The notes: generated by a model from the sequence alone, not told the origin. A DNA stretch of 64,000 nt from Akkermansia muciniphila (GCA_945900785.1 CAMDJM010000021.1:1-64000); one strand, 5' to 3'. Positions 24,170 through 32,525 are shown, counted from the first letter of the stretch. Numbers and translations are program-made.

Positions 24170-25459
24170 ATGTCTGACACCGTTTCCTCCGTTCCACGCT
24201 TTTCCCTGGGCCGCCCCTGGCTGGACGCCCTCACGCTCGGTGGTCTTCTCGGCTTCCTGAACTTCCTCACCGCCCGGCAGGATCCCGGTTGGTTGGCCTT
24301 GAATCCCTCGCCTTGGATCCTCCTGCCCCTGCTGACCGGTGCCCGCTATGGCTTCCGCTGGGGGTTTCTCTCCGGTGCCACGGTTTCCTTGATCGTTCTC
24401 GGCCTCCTCATGGTATTCCAAAAAGAGACCATCGCCGCTCAAAGCCTGTTCTTCCTGGCCCTGCCCACCATCGGACTCCTCGCCGGGGAAGCCCACACCC
24501 TTTTCGCCACCAAGCTCGCCGAGCGCGATGACGCCGTGGAAACCCTCCTCACCCAGCGCGACCACCTCGGGACCGACCTCGAAGTCGCCGAAGACGCCCG
24601 CTTCGAACTCCAGGAACGCCTCGCCCTGCTCAATGCCGACACCGCCTCCCTCGACCAGCAACTGCGTGGCCTCTTCGAACCCGGGGCCGGACCTATCTTC
24701 CCCCACCTCCTGCGCCTGCTGCGCGATACGGCGGGAGTGACCGATGCCGCACTCTATCAAATCAGCGGCTCCAACCTCACCCTTGGCGCCCTCCTTGGCG
24801 ACAGCAGCGCCTTGCCCGCCACGCTTTCCCTCCCGGACACGGAAATCGCCAATCTCGCCGTCACCCGCGGCACTCTTGTCACCTGCCGCCAGGTCTGGTC
24901 CAGCGTCCCCGCGTAAAACAGCCCCTGGCTCGCCGCCCTGCCCTGGCCGGCGCACAGCGGCCCCTCCCACAGCCTCCTCCTCATTCACCGGATGGACTTC
25001 GCCTCGGTCAATTGGCGCACCTTCTCCAGCATCCAAATGATCTGCCACTGGGTCGCTCAATTCATGGAACTGCGTGGCCTCACCGGCACCGCCGAGCCCA
25101 CCGCCGGCCCTCTCCTCGTCCCTGGCGAAACCCTCCGCCGCGCCACCAACGAAGCCGCCGCCGCCCACCGCGAGCACAGCCTGCCCTCCACCACGGTCAC
25201 CTTCCGCCTCGCCCCCGGCTCCACCGCCGAACACGCCGCCCGCCTCGGCGCCCTCATTGCCCCGCAACTCCGCACCACCGACCTCGCCACCCAGCACCCG
25301 GATGGCCATATCGAAGTTCTCCTCACCTTCGACAGCGCCCGCGACGCTGAACGCTTCACCACCCGCGTCCAAAGCCTCGCCTCCCGGGATCCGCTCCTGA
25401 ACGGCTACCTCCTTGGCGAAACCCCTGCCGCACCCAGCCCCAGCCTAGCCGCCGCCTAA
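24170..25459 (+). pseudogene. pelD: pelD, c-di-GMP receptor of Pel synthase, split by an in-frame TAA
   Basis: Two ORF-track frames (24170-24916 and 24992-25459) are the same frame separated only by TAA at 24914-24916. Read through, they make about 429 residues with the PelD plan: clustered N-terminal membrane helices (about 18-110), a coiled linker, a GAF domain, and a degenerate GGDEF domain. The C-terminal domain keeps an I-site, RTTD at about 368-371, placed before a PDGHI that replaces GGDEF, as in known PelD c-di-GMP receptors. pelE, pelF and pelG follow. The stop falls inside the GAF domain and would remove the c-di-GMP site from the first product. A separate C-terminal polypeptide could start at ATG 24992. 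Nonsense mutation or sequence error are both possible. Confidence 0.8.
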
Positions 25460-25473
25460 CTTACCCCCCGTGG

Positions 25474-25516
25474 CGCAGGCTTCCAGCCTGTGCGGCCAGT
25501 GGGCTTCCAGCCCGCT
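25474..25516. repeat. Pair of REP-like hairpins between pelD and pelE
   Basis: Two adjacent hairpins share the core GGCT-TCC-AGCC: cgcaggct-tcc-agcctgtg and agtgggct-tcc-agcccgct. A third copy of the same design is at 51803-51817. Small palindromes with a 3-nt loop repeated through a genome are typical of REP elements. Confidence 0.7.
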
Positions 25517-25560
25517 GAAAATAAGCAACGAAATAAATCAATTCCAGCCTTCCCTCCCGC

Positions 25561-26604
25561 ATGCTGCGTCATCCGCTCCTCACCCTGCCCGCCATGGCCC
25601 TCCTGGCGGTAGCTGATGGAGCCGCCTGCCTTGCTTTCGTCGGAAAATCCACCGCGCTTCCTCCTGCCGCCGCCAGCTTTCTCTCCCAGTTGCCGCCAGC
25701 GCTCACCCATTCCGCCAATGCAGCCATCCCGTTAGGCTTGCACGCTGCCATGGCCTTCCTTGCCTCACTGCTCGGAGCCGCCGCCCTCACCGAAGCCACC
25801 AAACTCACCCGCTTCACTCTCGCCCTCTTTTTCCTGGTTCTCACCCTGACCATTCCCGTCATCGGCATCCTCATCACTGCCGCTCTAGCCCTCATCCTCC
25901 GCCAGCCGTCCCTTGGCGGGCTCCGGCCTGAGGAGCGCTTCGTCTTTGGCAATCCGGAGGACACCGCTGCCCGCCGCGAGTCCCGCGATCCGCACCCGAA
26001 TCTCATCCCCCTAGCCGCCCGCTTTCGCGACATGGATGAAGACACGCTCTGCCGCGCTATTCTTGGTTTAAAGCACCTCGGCCCCGTCAGCGCCATCGCC
26101 CCCTTTCTCCGCCGCTTCCAGCAGGACCCCCGCACCTCCGTCCAATTCAGCGCCCAGGCTGTGCTCACCGGAGCCACCGAAGCCCTCGAAGAAACCGTCC
26201 GCACCCTCCGCGCCCGTGCCGCCGCCGACCCCCGCGACCCCGAAACCACCCTCGCCCTCGCCAGCACCCTGGATCAACTAGCCGGGTGGACCCCACCTGG
26301 CGACACCACCGCTGCCCTCTACCGCCGCGATGCCACCGCCCTCCTCCTGCCGTTGCAAAACCACCCTGCCCTCCAGCACCGCGTCCTCCCCCTCCTCGCC
26401 CGCCAACAACTCACCACCGGCCCCACCGCCGCCCTCCAAACCACCGCCGCTGCTGCCACTGCCACTACCCCCACATCCCCAGCCGCACACCTCGCCCATC
26501 TCCAATCCCTCTTCCAGCAAGCCCGCTGGGACGACCTCGCCGCCGCCGCCGCCCAACTCCCCCTCCCCCCCGGCCACGCCGAATCCCAAGCCTTCTGGAC
26601 CTAG
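25561..26604 (+). CDS. pelE: PelE-like Pel synthase subunit (membrane plus TPR-like)
   Basis: 347 residues. Membrane helices lie near 8-25, 55-80 and 85-115 (LALFFLVLTLTIPVIGILIT), followed by a long Ala-rich helical region with TPR-like repeats (RAAADPRDPETTLALASTLDQLAG). This is the architecture of PelE, which partners PelD, PelF and PelG in the inner-membrane Pel polymerising complex. Sequence conservation of PelE is low, so the call relies on architecture and position between pelD and pelF/pelG. The start ATG follows a pyrimidine-rich leader and the REP hairpins. The C-terminal end is rich in Ala, Thr and Pro. Confidence 0.78.
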   Translation: MLRHPLLTLPAMALLAVADGAACLAFVGKSTALPPAAASFLSQLPPALTHSANAAIPLGLHAAMAFLASLLGAAALTEATKLTRFTLALFFLVLTLTIPVIGILITAALALILRQPSLGGLRPEERFVFGNPEDTAARRESRDPHPNLIPLAARFRDMDEDTLCRAILGLKHLGPVSAIAPFLRRFQQDPRTSVQFSAQAVLTGATEALEETVRTLRARAAADPRDPETTLALASTLDQLAGWTPPGDTTAALYRRDATALLLPLQNHPALQHRVLPLLARQQLTTGPTAALQTTAAAATATTPTSPAAHLAHLQSLFQQARWDDLAAAAAQLPLPPGHAESQAFWT

Positions 26605-26619
26605 CCCGAGCAACGAAGC

Positions 26620-26746
26620 GGCCACGGATGGCACGGATGGCACGGATAATACGGATAAACACAGATTTACAAAAATTCACTTCCCTTCCAAAAACCTCTA
26701 TCCAGCCCTATCCGTGAAATCCGTTCTATCGGTGCCATCCGTGGCC
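26620..26746. repeat. MITE-like element with 19-bp terminal inverted repeats (ACGGATGGC family)
   Basis: The left end GGCCACGGATGGCACGGAT and right end ATCGGTGCCATCCGTGGCC are inverted copies with one mismatch, 127 bp apart. Inside are further ACGGAT units (acggataatacggataaacacagattta). A degenerate relative of the inner part lies at about 48150-48200 (ccacggatgg...cacagattta). No coding capacity. It sits between pelE and the next small gene. Confidence 0.75.
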
Positions 26747-26778
26747 CCGCAGCAACCTTAAACCCCTAGAAACCACCC

Positions 26779-27135
26779 GTGGATTTCACCGGTATTCTCC
26801 TGCTCGTCCTCGCCAGCCTCACCAGCGGTTTGGCGGTAGCAGCCGTATTCCACGATAGATTCCAAAAGCCGATCGCCAGTCTCCTTTGCTTGCTCTCCGC
26901 CGTCGCACCTTGGTTCAGCATCCTGCCCCTCTTCTCCCATTTCCAATTTGGCAATTTCCTGATCATCTTCGGCCTCTTCGGTGCCACTCCCGTCCTCCTA
27001 ATCTCCTTCTTCCTGTTTGGCCTTGGCAAGCCGTATCCTGCCCGCGCCCGCTCCGCCGGCTTCGCCCTTACCGCCATGTTCAGCGCCCTGATCACCTTTT
27101 TAGCTACTTTCAACTTATTGTCAAAAATGGAGTAA
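26779..27135 (+). CDS. Small polytopic membrane protein in the pel locus (paralog A)
   Basis: 118 residues with three to four hydrophobic helices (about 4-24, 33-51, 60-82, 92-112), starting at a GTG. Family unknown. It shares landmarks with the next gene: DRFQ after the first helix, a G-x-P-x-P-x-R-A loop (GLGKPYPARARSAGF) before the last helix, and a small-residue MFSAL helix. The two genes therefore look like a diverged duplication. It lies between pelE and pelF in the same direction, separated from pelE by a MITE-like repeat. A role in the Pel complex is suggested only by position. Confidence 0.65.
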   Translation: MDFTGILLLVLASLTSGLAVAAVFHDRFQKPIASLLCLLSAVAPWFSILPLFSHFQFGNFLIIFGLFGATPVLLISFFLFGLGKPYPARARSAGFALTAMFSALITFLATFNLLSKME

Positions 27136-27165
27136 TCAGCCCTCCTCCTTCCTGCCGCTTTTCAA

Positions 27166-27582
27166 ATGAATCTTCCCGTTCTCTTGTCTTACACCAGATT
27201 GCACAGTGTTGACCAAGCCCAGCTGTTGTTTGTCAGTGGCGTTCTCACCATCATTTTTGCACTGAATGCTGTTTCCTATGATAGATTTCAGACATTTGGG
27301 GCAAGTTGCCTAAACTCACTGACAGCCTTGGCCGTTTATGTAACTATTCTCCTGAAGTTTGATGCGTTGCCGGCCATTGAACATGCGTTCCATCGAAAGT
27401 GGTTGCTCCCACTGCAGTATCTTGGAGTATTTTGCGGTCCCCTTCTTCTTGCCACAGGTGCCATGTTTCGGTTGGGCCCCCCGCATCCAAAGCGGGCTCT
27501 TGCCGTCGGTTTCTCCTTTGCGGGCATGGTTAGCGGATTACTTTTCGCCTTTCCAGTAATTTACCAATTAATACACAACTAA
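27166..27582 (+). CDS. Small polytopic membrane protein in the pel locus (paralog B)
   Basis: 138 residues with about four hydrophobic helices. It contains YDRFQTFGASCLNSLTALAV, then FRLGPPHPKRALAVGFSFAG and MVSGLLFAF, aligning with DRFQ and GKPYPARARSAGF of the previous gene at similar spacing. No known family is recognised. GC content is clearly lower than in pelF, hinting at a different origin or relaxed codon use. It is co-directional with pelE, paralog A (30 bp upstream) and pelF (about 100 bp downstream), so probably co-transcribed. Confidence 0.65.
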   Translation: MNLPVLLSYTRLHSVDQAQLLFVSGVLTIIFALNAVSYDRFQTFGASCLNSLTALAVYVTILLKFDALPAIEHAFHRKWLLPLQYLGVFCGPLLLATGAMFRLGPPHPKRALAVGFSFAGMVSGLLFAFPVIYQLIHN

Positions 27583-27638
27583 GATTCGCAGGAATCCAAT
27601 CCAACCCGAACCACCAGGCTCTTCCAGCAGCACCCCCC

Positions 27639-27666
27639 AATAACCAATAAACAGGAACCAATAACT
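27639..27666. repeat. AATAACC heptamer element upstream of pelF
   Basis: Four 7-base units, AATAACC AATAAAC AGGAACC AATAACT, end 14 bp before the pelF ATG and are followed by a C/T-rich leader (tccacccccctccc). The same four-unit design precedes pelG. Confidence 0.8.
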
Positions 27667-27680
27667 TCCACCCCCCTCCC

Positions 27681-29240
27681 ATGTCCCGCCCCGCCACCAC
27701 CACCACCCCAGAGGTCTGCCTTCTCGTCGAAGGCACCTACCCCTACGTGGCGGGCGGAGTCTCCACCTGGGTGCACCAGATCATCACCGCCCTGCCGGAT
27801 CTCAGTTTCTCCGTCTTCTTCATCGGGTCGGAAAAATCCCCCACCGCCAAATACAAGTATCAGCTTCCCGCCAATGTCACCCGCGTGGACGAAATCTACC
27901 TGCACGACCCAATCACCGCTCCCCCGCGCCGTCAGGCCCGGGGGGAGGATGCCGCCGCCGTTCACCAGGCCATCCGCCAATTGCTGAGCCACGCCCCGGA
28001 CGACCCTGCCGCCGCTGGGGCACTGGATGATCTTTCCACCAAAGTCGCCTGCCTCGCCCGCCGCGTTTCCTTTGATAACTTCTGGCGGGCCACCGGCACC
28101 TGGCAGCTCATCCAGGAAATTTACCATCAGTATGCCGAAGGCGGTTCCTTCCTGGACTTTTACTGGTCCCTGCGCAGCCTTGTGGAACCCGTCTGGCGGC
28201 TCATGTCCAGTGTCCTCCAGGTCCCGCCCGCCCGCGTCTATCACAGCCTTTGCACTGGTTATGCCGGGTTCGTCGGTGGCCTCGCCGCCCGGCACCATAA
28301 CGCCACCTTCCTCCTCAGCGAGCACGGCATCTACGTCCGCGAACGCATCGCCGACCTGCAAAAAGCCCGCTGGATCCACGATCCGCCCATCCTGCGCCCG
28401 GGCCTCCTGCAACGCCCCACCCTGCTGCGCCGCGTCTGGATCGCCTTCTTCGAACTCCTTGGCCGCTTCGCCTACCAATCCGCCCGCCGCATCACCACCC
28501 TCTTTGTCAGGAATGCCGGATTCCAGATCGAACTCGGCGCGCCGCCGGACAAGCTCGAAATCATCCCCAACGGCGTCCATCCGCCGGACTTCGATCAACT
28601 GCGGGCCACGCGCAATGCCCTGATCGCCCAAAACCCGGAACGCGAAGTCGTGGGCTTCCTCGGCCGTGTGGTTTCCATCAAGGACGTCAAAACCCTCCTC
28701 CGGGCCGCCCGCCTCACCGTCGACCAGCGCCCCGCCGCCCAATTCCTTATCGCTGGCCCGCTCGACGAGGAACCCGCCTATGCCGCCGCCTGTCAGGAAC
28801 TCAGCCGCAATCTCGGCCTCGAAAACCACGTCCAATTCCTCGGCCCCCAGCAGCGCGATGATCTCCTCCCCGCCATCGACATCATGCTCCTCACCAGTTT
28901 CAGCGAAGGTCTCCCCTTTGTTATTCTCGAAGCCTTCGCCGCCGCCATCCCCTGCGTCAGCACCGATGTCGGTTCCTGCCGCGAACTCATCGAAGGCCGC
29001 GCCAACGAACAACCACCCCTCGGCCCCGCCGGCCTCGTCGCCCCCGTCGGCAAAGCCGAACTGATCGCCTCCGCCCTGATCCGCCTCCTCCGCGACCGCC
29101 CCCTCGCCACCCGCATGGGCGAAGCCGGCCGCACCCGCGCCACCGCCCACTACGCCCGCGACGGCGTGGTGCAACGCTACCGGGAGCTGTATTGCGGGGA
29201 GGGAGTTATTGGGAAGGAGTTATTGGTTAATGGTTATTAG
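27681..29240 (+). CDS. pelF: PelF, GT4-family glycosyltransferase of Pel synthesis
   Basis: 519 residues, the usual PelF length. The N-terminus VCLLVEGTYPYVAGGVSTWVHQII is the hallmark start of PelF, followed by FLLSEHGIYVRERI, the GT4 nucleotide-binding region LEIIPNGVHPPDF, GFLGRVVSIKDVKTLL, and the acceptor/E-x7-E region SFSEGLPFVILEAFAAAIP. PelF uses UDP-GlcNAc/GalNAc to polymerise Pel in the cytoplasm, bound to PelD/E/G. The last dozen residues (GEGVIGKELLVNGY) are encoded by an inverted copy of the AATAACC repeat, so the natural C-terminus has been altered or extended by the element. Confidence 0.92.
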   Translation: MSRPATTTTPEVCLLVEGTYPYVAGGVSTWVHQIITALPDLSFSVFFIGSEKSPTAKYKYQLPANVTRVDEIYLHDPITAPPRRQARGEDAAAVHQAIRQLLSHAPDDPAAAGALDDLSTKVACLARRVSFDNFWRATGTWQLIQEIYHQYAEGGSFLDFYWSLRSLVEPVWRLMSSVLQVPPARVYHSLCTGYAGFVGGLAARHHNATFLLSEHGIYVRERIADLQKARWIHDPPILRPGLLQRPTLLRRVWIAFFELLGRFAYQSARRITTLFVRNAGFQIELGAPPDKLEIIPNGVHPPDFDQLRATRNALIAQNPEREVVGFLGRVVSIKDVKTLLRAARLTVDQRPAAQFLIAGPLDEEPAYAAACQELSRNLGLENHVQFLGPQQRDDLLPAIDIMLLTSFSEGLPFVILEAFAAAIPCVSTDVGSCRELIEGRANEQPPLGPAGLVAPVGKAELIASALIRLLRDRPLATRMGEAGRTRATAHYARDGVVQRYRELYCGEGVIGKELLVNGY

Positions 29241-29351
29241 TTATCAGGAAAATGCCCGCCCCTCTGCCTTGCCCTATCCTCCCTCATCCGTTCCCCCATC
29301 CTCCCCACAGCGCCCCGGCCCCTAATAACCAGTAACCATTAACCAATAACT
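29208..29351. repeat. Inverted pair of AATAACC heptamer elements spanning the pelF stop and pelG leader
   Basis: At 29208-29245 the complement reads GATAACT AATAACC ATTAACC AATAACT; at 29324-29351 the plus strand reads AATAACC AGTAACC ATTAACC AATAACT. The first copy covers the pelF stop codon, and the second ends 9 bp before the pelG ATG. Together they can form a long stem (about 30 bp with few mismatches) with an 80-nt loop in pelF-pelG mRNA. Confidence 0.85.
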
Positions 29352-29360
29352 CCTCCCCCC

Positions 29361-30740
29361 ATGGCCGGCATCGGATTCGAACTCAAACACCTCTCGCGGC
29401 ATCAGAATGTCGAAGGAATCCTGCGCGCCTATGGGTTTGCCGCCGTCATCAGCAGCGGGCCCTGGATCATTTCCATTTTCGCACTGCTCATTCTCACGTA
29501 TTTTCTGCGCTCGCTGCTGAACCAGGGGGAACTGGATCTTTTCTCCACCTCGGTGACTCACGCCTACGCCTTTTCCCTCATCCTCGTTGGTCCGCTCCAG
29601 CTGGTGCTCACCCGTCACGCCGCCGACCGCTTTTTCACCAAATCCCGGGATAGCATCTTCCCCGCCTGCTATGGGGCCCTCGCCCTCACCGCCCTGCTCT
29701 CCGCCATCGTGGGGGGCCTCTTCTTCCACTTCGCCGTTCCTGGAAATCTTCTCTATCAGGTCAGCGCCACCGCCCTGCTGGTCCTCGTCTCCTGCATTTT
29801 CATCGTCTCCAACTACCTCAACGCCCTCAAGGACTACCAATCTGTGGTGCTCGGGTTCGCCATTGGATACGCCACCGCCTGCATTCTCGCCTGGGCCGGG
29901 GCGCAGTGGCTGGGAGCCGCTGCTGTCCTGCCAGGATTTACCGCCGGACATGGACTCCTCCTCGTCTGGCTCATCGCCTGCCTGCACCGGGAATTCGGCC
30001 GCCCTGGCCCCGGAGCCCATAGCGCCTGGGACTTCCTTCGTTACTTCCGCCGCTTTCCTGCCCTCGCCCTCCGCGGCTTCTTCTACAGCCTCGGCATCTG
30101 GGCGGATAAACTCGTCTTCTGGTGGTTCTCCGCCGGCCGCGAACAAATCGTCCCCGGCGGCCTGCTCTACGCCGCCCCGCAATACGACACCGCCGTCTAT
30201 CTGAGCTTCCTCAGTATCGTCCCTGGCATGGCCGTCTTCTTCCTCAAGCTGGAAACCGACTTCGCCGGGAAATACGCCGCTTTCTTCTCCGCCATTGAAG
30301 ACCGCGGCTCCCTCCAACAAATCCAATCCGCCAAGACGTCCGTCATCCTCACCCTCCGCGCCGGCCTCGCCCAGCTTTTCAAAATCCAGGGCCTCGTCAC
30401 CGCCTTCCTCGTCGTCTTCGCCCACCCCATCGCCACCCTCGCCGGCATCGGCTCTATCCAAACCGGCATCTTCCAAATCACCCTCTTCGGTGCCTTCCTC
30501 CTCGTCTGCTTCCTCTCGCTCCTCACCATTCTGTTCTACTTCGATGACCAACGCGGCGTCCTCCTCGCCAGCCTCACCTTTGCCCTCCTCAACATCGGCC
30601 TCAGCCTGCCCACCATCCTCATGAACGAAGCATGGCATGGCTTCGGTTTCGTCGTCGCCGCCGGCCTCGCCCTCCTCATCGTCACCCACCGCGTCAACCA
30701 CCACGTCGCCCGCATGGACGAAATGGTCTTCCGGGCCTAG
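29361..30740 (+). CDS. pelG: PelG, MATE-like inner-membrane protein of Pel export
   Basis: 459 residues with about 12 hydrophobic helices and the PelG signature start MAGIGFELKHLSR..., then YGFAAVISSGPWIISIFALL. Conserved inner parts include LVLTRHAADRFF, GIWADKLVFWW and MAVFFLKLETDFA. PelG belongs to the MATE/flippase-like superfamily and forms the inner-membrane Pel synthase and transporter with PelD, PelE and PelF. It starts 120 bp after pelF, behind a heptamer repeat and a C-run without a Shine-Dalgarno site. A frameshifted small membrane gene follows. Confidence 0.92.
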   Translation: MAGIGFELKHLSRHQNVEGILRAYGFAAVISSGPWIISIFALLILTYFLRSLLNQGELDLFSTSVTHAYAFSLILVGPLQLVLTRHAADRFFTKSRDSIFPACYGALALTALLSAIVGGLFFHFAVPGNLLYQVSATALLVLVSCIFIVSNYLNALKDYQSVVLGFAIGYATACILAWAGAQWLGAAAVLPGFTAGHGLLLVWLIACLHREFGRPGPGAHSAWDFLRYFRRFPALALRGFFYSLGIWADKLVFWWFSAGREQIVPGGLLYAAPQYDTAVYLSFLSIVPGMAVFFLKLETDFAGKYAAFFSAIEDRGSLQQIQSAKTSVILTLRAGLAQLFKIQGLVTAFLVVFAHPIATLAGIGSIQTGIFQITLFGAFLLVCFLSLLTILFYFDDQRGVLLASLTFALLNIGLSLPTILMNEAWHGFGFVVAAGLALLIVTHRVNHHVARMDEMVFRA

Positions 30741-30774
30741 CAGAGATCACTATTTCCACCTTCATCTGCAACCG

Positions 30775-31084
30775 ATGACAGTGGCCTTGAAACAGTTTGC
30801 CGTTTTGTTTTGCCTATGCGTGATTTTGAGCAGCTATTTCTCCCCTGATGCGCTCAAGGCCCTGCCGGTCATCATGCTTGGACCTTTACATTTGTTTCGG
30901 CAAATTCTGTGCTGGATACGAATATCGACATTTGGATTTCAGGCCCGATGGCGATCCTCGTCTGGTGGCGTTTGATTTCATGGAGTTCGAAAGGTTTTAG
31001 GGCGCATTTTTTGATCAGCGTCTGGCCACTGTCCGTTTTCTACGGATTATTCAAATTGATGGTCAGTTCTTTTGTGACCTGAAA
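30775..31084 (+). pseudogene. Frameshifted small membrane protein gene after pelG
   Basis: The first frame (ATG 30775) reads MTVALKQFAVLFCLCVILSS and continues with hydrophobic residues up to about 30880. From there a second frame reads VLDTNIDIWISGPMAILVWW followed by more hydrophobic segments to TGA 31082-31084. Joined by one inserted base between about 30880 and 30910, they give a protein of roughly 100 residues with three membrane helices. GC is low, as in the small gene before pelF. No family is recognised, and the lesion could be real or a sequence error. Confidence 0.5.
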
Positions 31085-31444
31085 TTTTCGCGACTCACTC
31101 ATTGATCACTGTGGATCCGGAGACCGCTGGTTTACTGACTGGCGACGACTGGGAGCGGACAGTTTCATGGACGTCTCAGTTTTTTCTTCCGGTAATCCAA
31201 GGGCTTTCCGCAGGAGGTGCCGCTCCTTCATCTTCCATCGGGAGAGCGATCAGGCGGTTTTCCTGCTATAAAAAATGACACCGCATCCTTTATCAAATAC
31301 GTTATCTTCAATACCGTATTGATTTTGACGTATTTTGAATCGAGCGGAGTTTACCCGCAGGGAAAGTATCGGATCCATGAAACGCTGGGACTCCCACAGG
31401 CTAGACCGGCAGAACAAGACCCGCGCGACACCCGGACGATTGAA
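31085..31444. other. Intergenic region between the pel locus and lpxR
   Basis: No convincing gene. The middle is AT-rich (aatacgttatcttcaataccgtattgattttgacg near 31300) and could contain a promoter, but both flanking genes end here (pel genes rightward, lpxR leftward). It is more likely leftover DNA. The long plus-strand ORF beginning at 31217 is antisense to lpxR. Confidence 0.4.
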
Positions 31445-32491
31445 CTAAAAGTTCAAGGTCAGCGAGAGGGAGCCGAAGATCTGGGCGTCGCCCTGGCCTT
31501 TGAATTCCCGGCTGCGGTAGAGGTAGGCGTAGCTCAGTTTGGTGTTGCGCCAGTTGATGGAAAGACCGGCGGCGAGATCGGCGACGAGCGGTTCTTTCGT
31601 GACCGAGTGGCTGCTTTCGAAGGTGTTGCCATCAAGGAAGATATCGCGGGCGACGGCGCGGCCTTCGGCGCGGCCGAAGACATGAATGCCAAGGTTGTCC
31701 TGCCAGTGTTTGGCTTTGCTGTTTTCCACGGGCGTGGAGGTGGAGGAGGCATCGCTGATGGCGGCGGTGCCGAAATCGTCAGGAAGATTCCAGCCGAGGC
31801 GGAGTTCCGTGCCCAGTCGGGCATTGATCGCGACATTCCCTACCGTAACTCCCGCAAAGGGCAGGAGATCCCAATCCCAGCCTCCTTCACTTTTATCGCG
31901 GATGCGCCACATGATTTCCCACGCCAGGGCGGCTCCTACTTCGTTGCCCAGTTGGTTGTTCCAGCCACGCGGCACGGCAATGTCCCTGGCTTCATGAATG
32001 AGGCGCTGCGTTTCCTGGGCATAGGACCAGGGTCCCACCACGCCGAGATTGAGGATGAGGGAATTCCTCACGGTTTCATTTTTCCAGATCAGGCCAAGTC
32101 CCGCATAGAGCCATCCCGCGTAAGGCCGGTCATCCGTGATCAAATCCGTGCGGATGGTATCGCTAGGGGTAAACATGTTCTGGCCGATGCTGAAGACCAC
32201 ATTCCGCGAAAAAGAACCGTCCCCCAGCAGGGAAATATTATCACAATTTCCGGTCAGGCCACCAAAGGTTGGATCATCGCCGTATTTCTTCAGGTTGGCG
32301 GACGTCCAGCTGAGTCGCGTCCCATTGGTGTAGCGCTGATCGGTGCCGGCGAAGAGGTCATTTTCAAAATAGATGGAGAAGACCCCAGCAGCGGGCGCGC
32401 CGGTCTCCAAAGGAACAGCAGGAGGTGCGGCGTTGGTAGAGGCTACCAGAACAAGGAAAAGAATTTTGGAAAGGCGGGGTGGGATAGCCAT
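31445..32491 (-). CDS. lpxR: LpxR-like lipid A 3'-O-deacylase, outer membrane
   Basis: 349 residues from the Met at 32491, which gives a clean signal peptide (MAIPPRLSKILFLVLVAS). The mature start FSIYFENDLFAGTDQRYTNG is the DUF2219/LpxR hallmark with the catalytic Asn-Asp region. GQNMFTPSD, DDRPYAGWLYAGLG and QRLIHEARDI (candidate catalytic His) follow. The C-terminus ends in alternating strands and a terminal Phe (LSLTLNF), as in outer-membrane barrels. LpxR removes the 3' acyloxyacyl group of lipid A. The longer frame to 32557 overlaps a terminator and is not used. Confidence 0.85.
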   Translation of the reverse strand: MAIPPRLSKILFLVLVASTNAAPPAVPLETGAPAAGVFSIYFENDLFAGTDQRYTNGTRLSWTSANLKKYGDDPTFGGLTGNCDNISLLGDGSFSRNVVFSIGQNMFTPSDTIRTDLITDDRPYAGWLYAGLGLIWKNETVRNSLILNLGVVGPWSYAQETQRLIHEARDIAVPRGWNNQLGNEVGAALAWEIMWRIRDKSEGGWDWDLLPFAGVTVGNVAINARLGTELRLGWNLPDDFGTAAISDASSTSTPVENSKAKHWQDNLGIHVFGRAEGRAVARDIFLDGNTFESSHSVTKEPLVADLAAGLSINWRNTKLSYAYLYRSREFKGQGDAQIFGSLSLTLNF

Positions 32492-32525
32492 GAGGTGGAG
32501 GGAAAAAGAAAAGGCCAAGGATATG

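Noticed and set aside
24011-25372. 453-codon minus-strand ORF rich in Gly and Glu
   Set aside because: Mirror of pelD; composition is the typical antisense pattern of Ala/Leu/Arg-rich genes.
29361-29395. A tRNA T-arm-like string (atcggattcgaactc)
   Set aside because: It encodes the conserved PelG N-terminus; no tRNA cloverleaf can be drawn around it, and I saw no other tRNA in the window.
27579-30704. Two minus-strand ORFs of 531 and 460 codons
   Set aside because: Antisense of pelF and pelG, Gly/Glu/Asp-rich shadows without domains.
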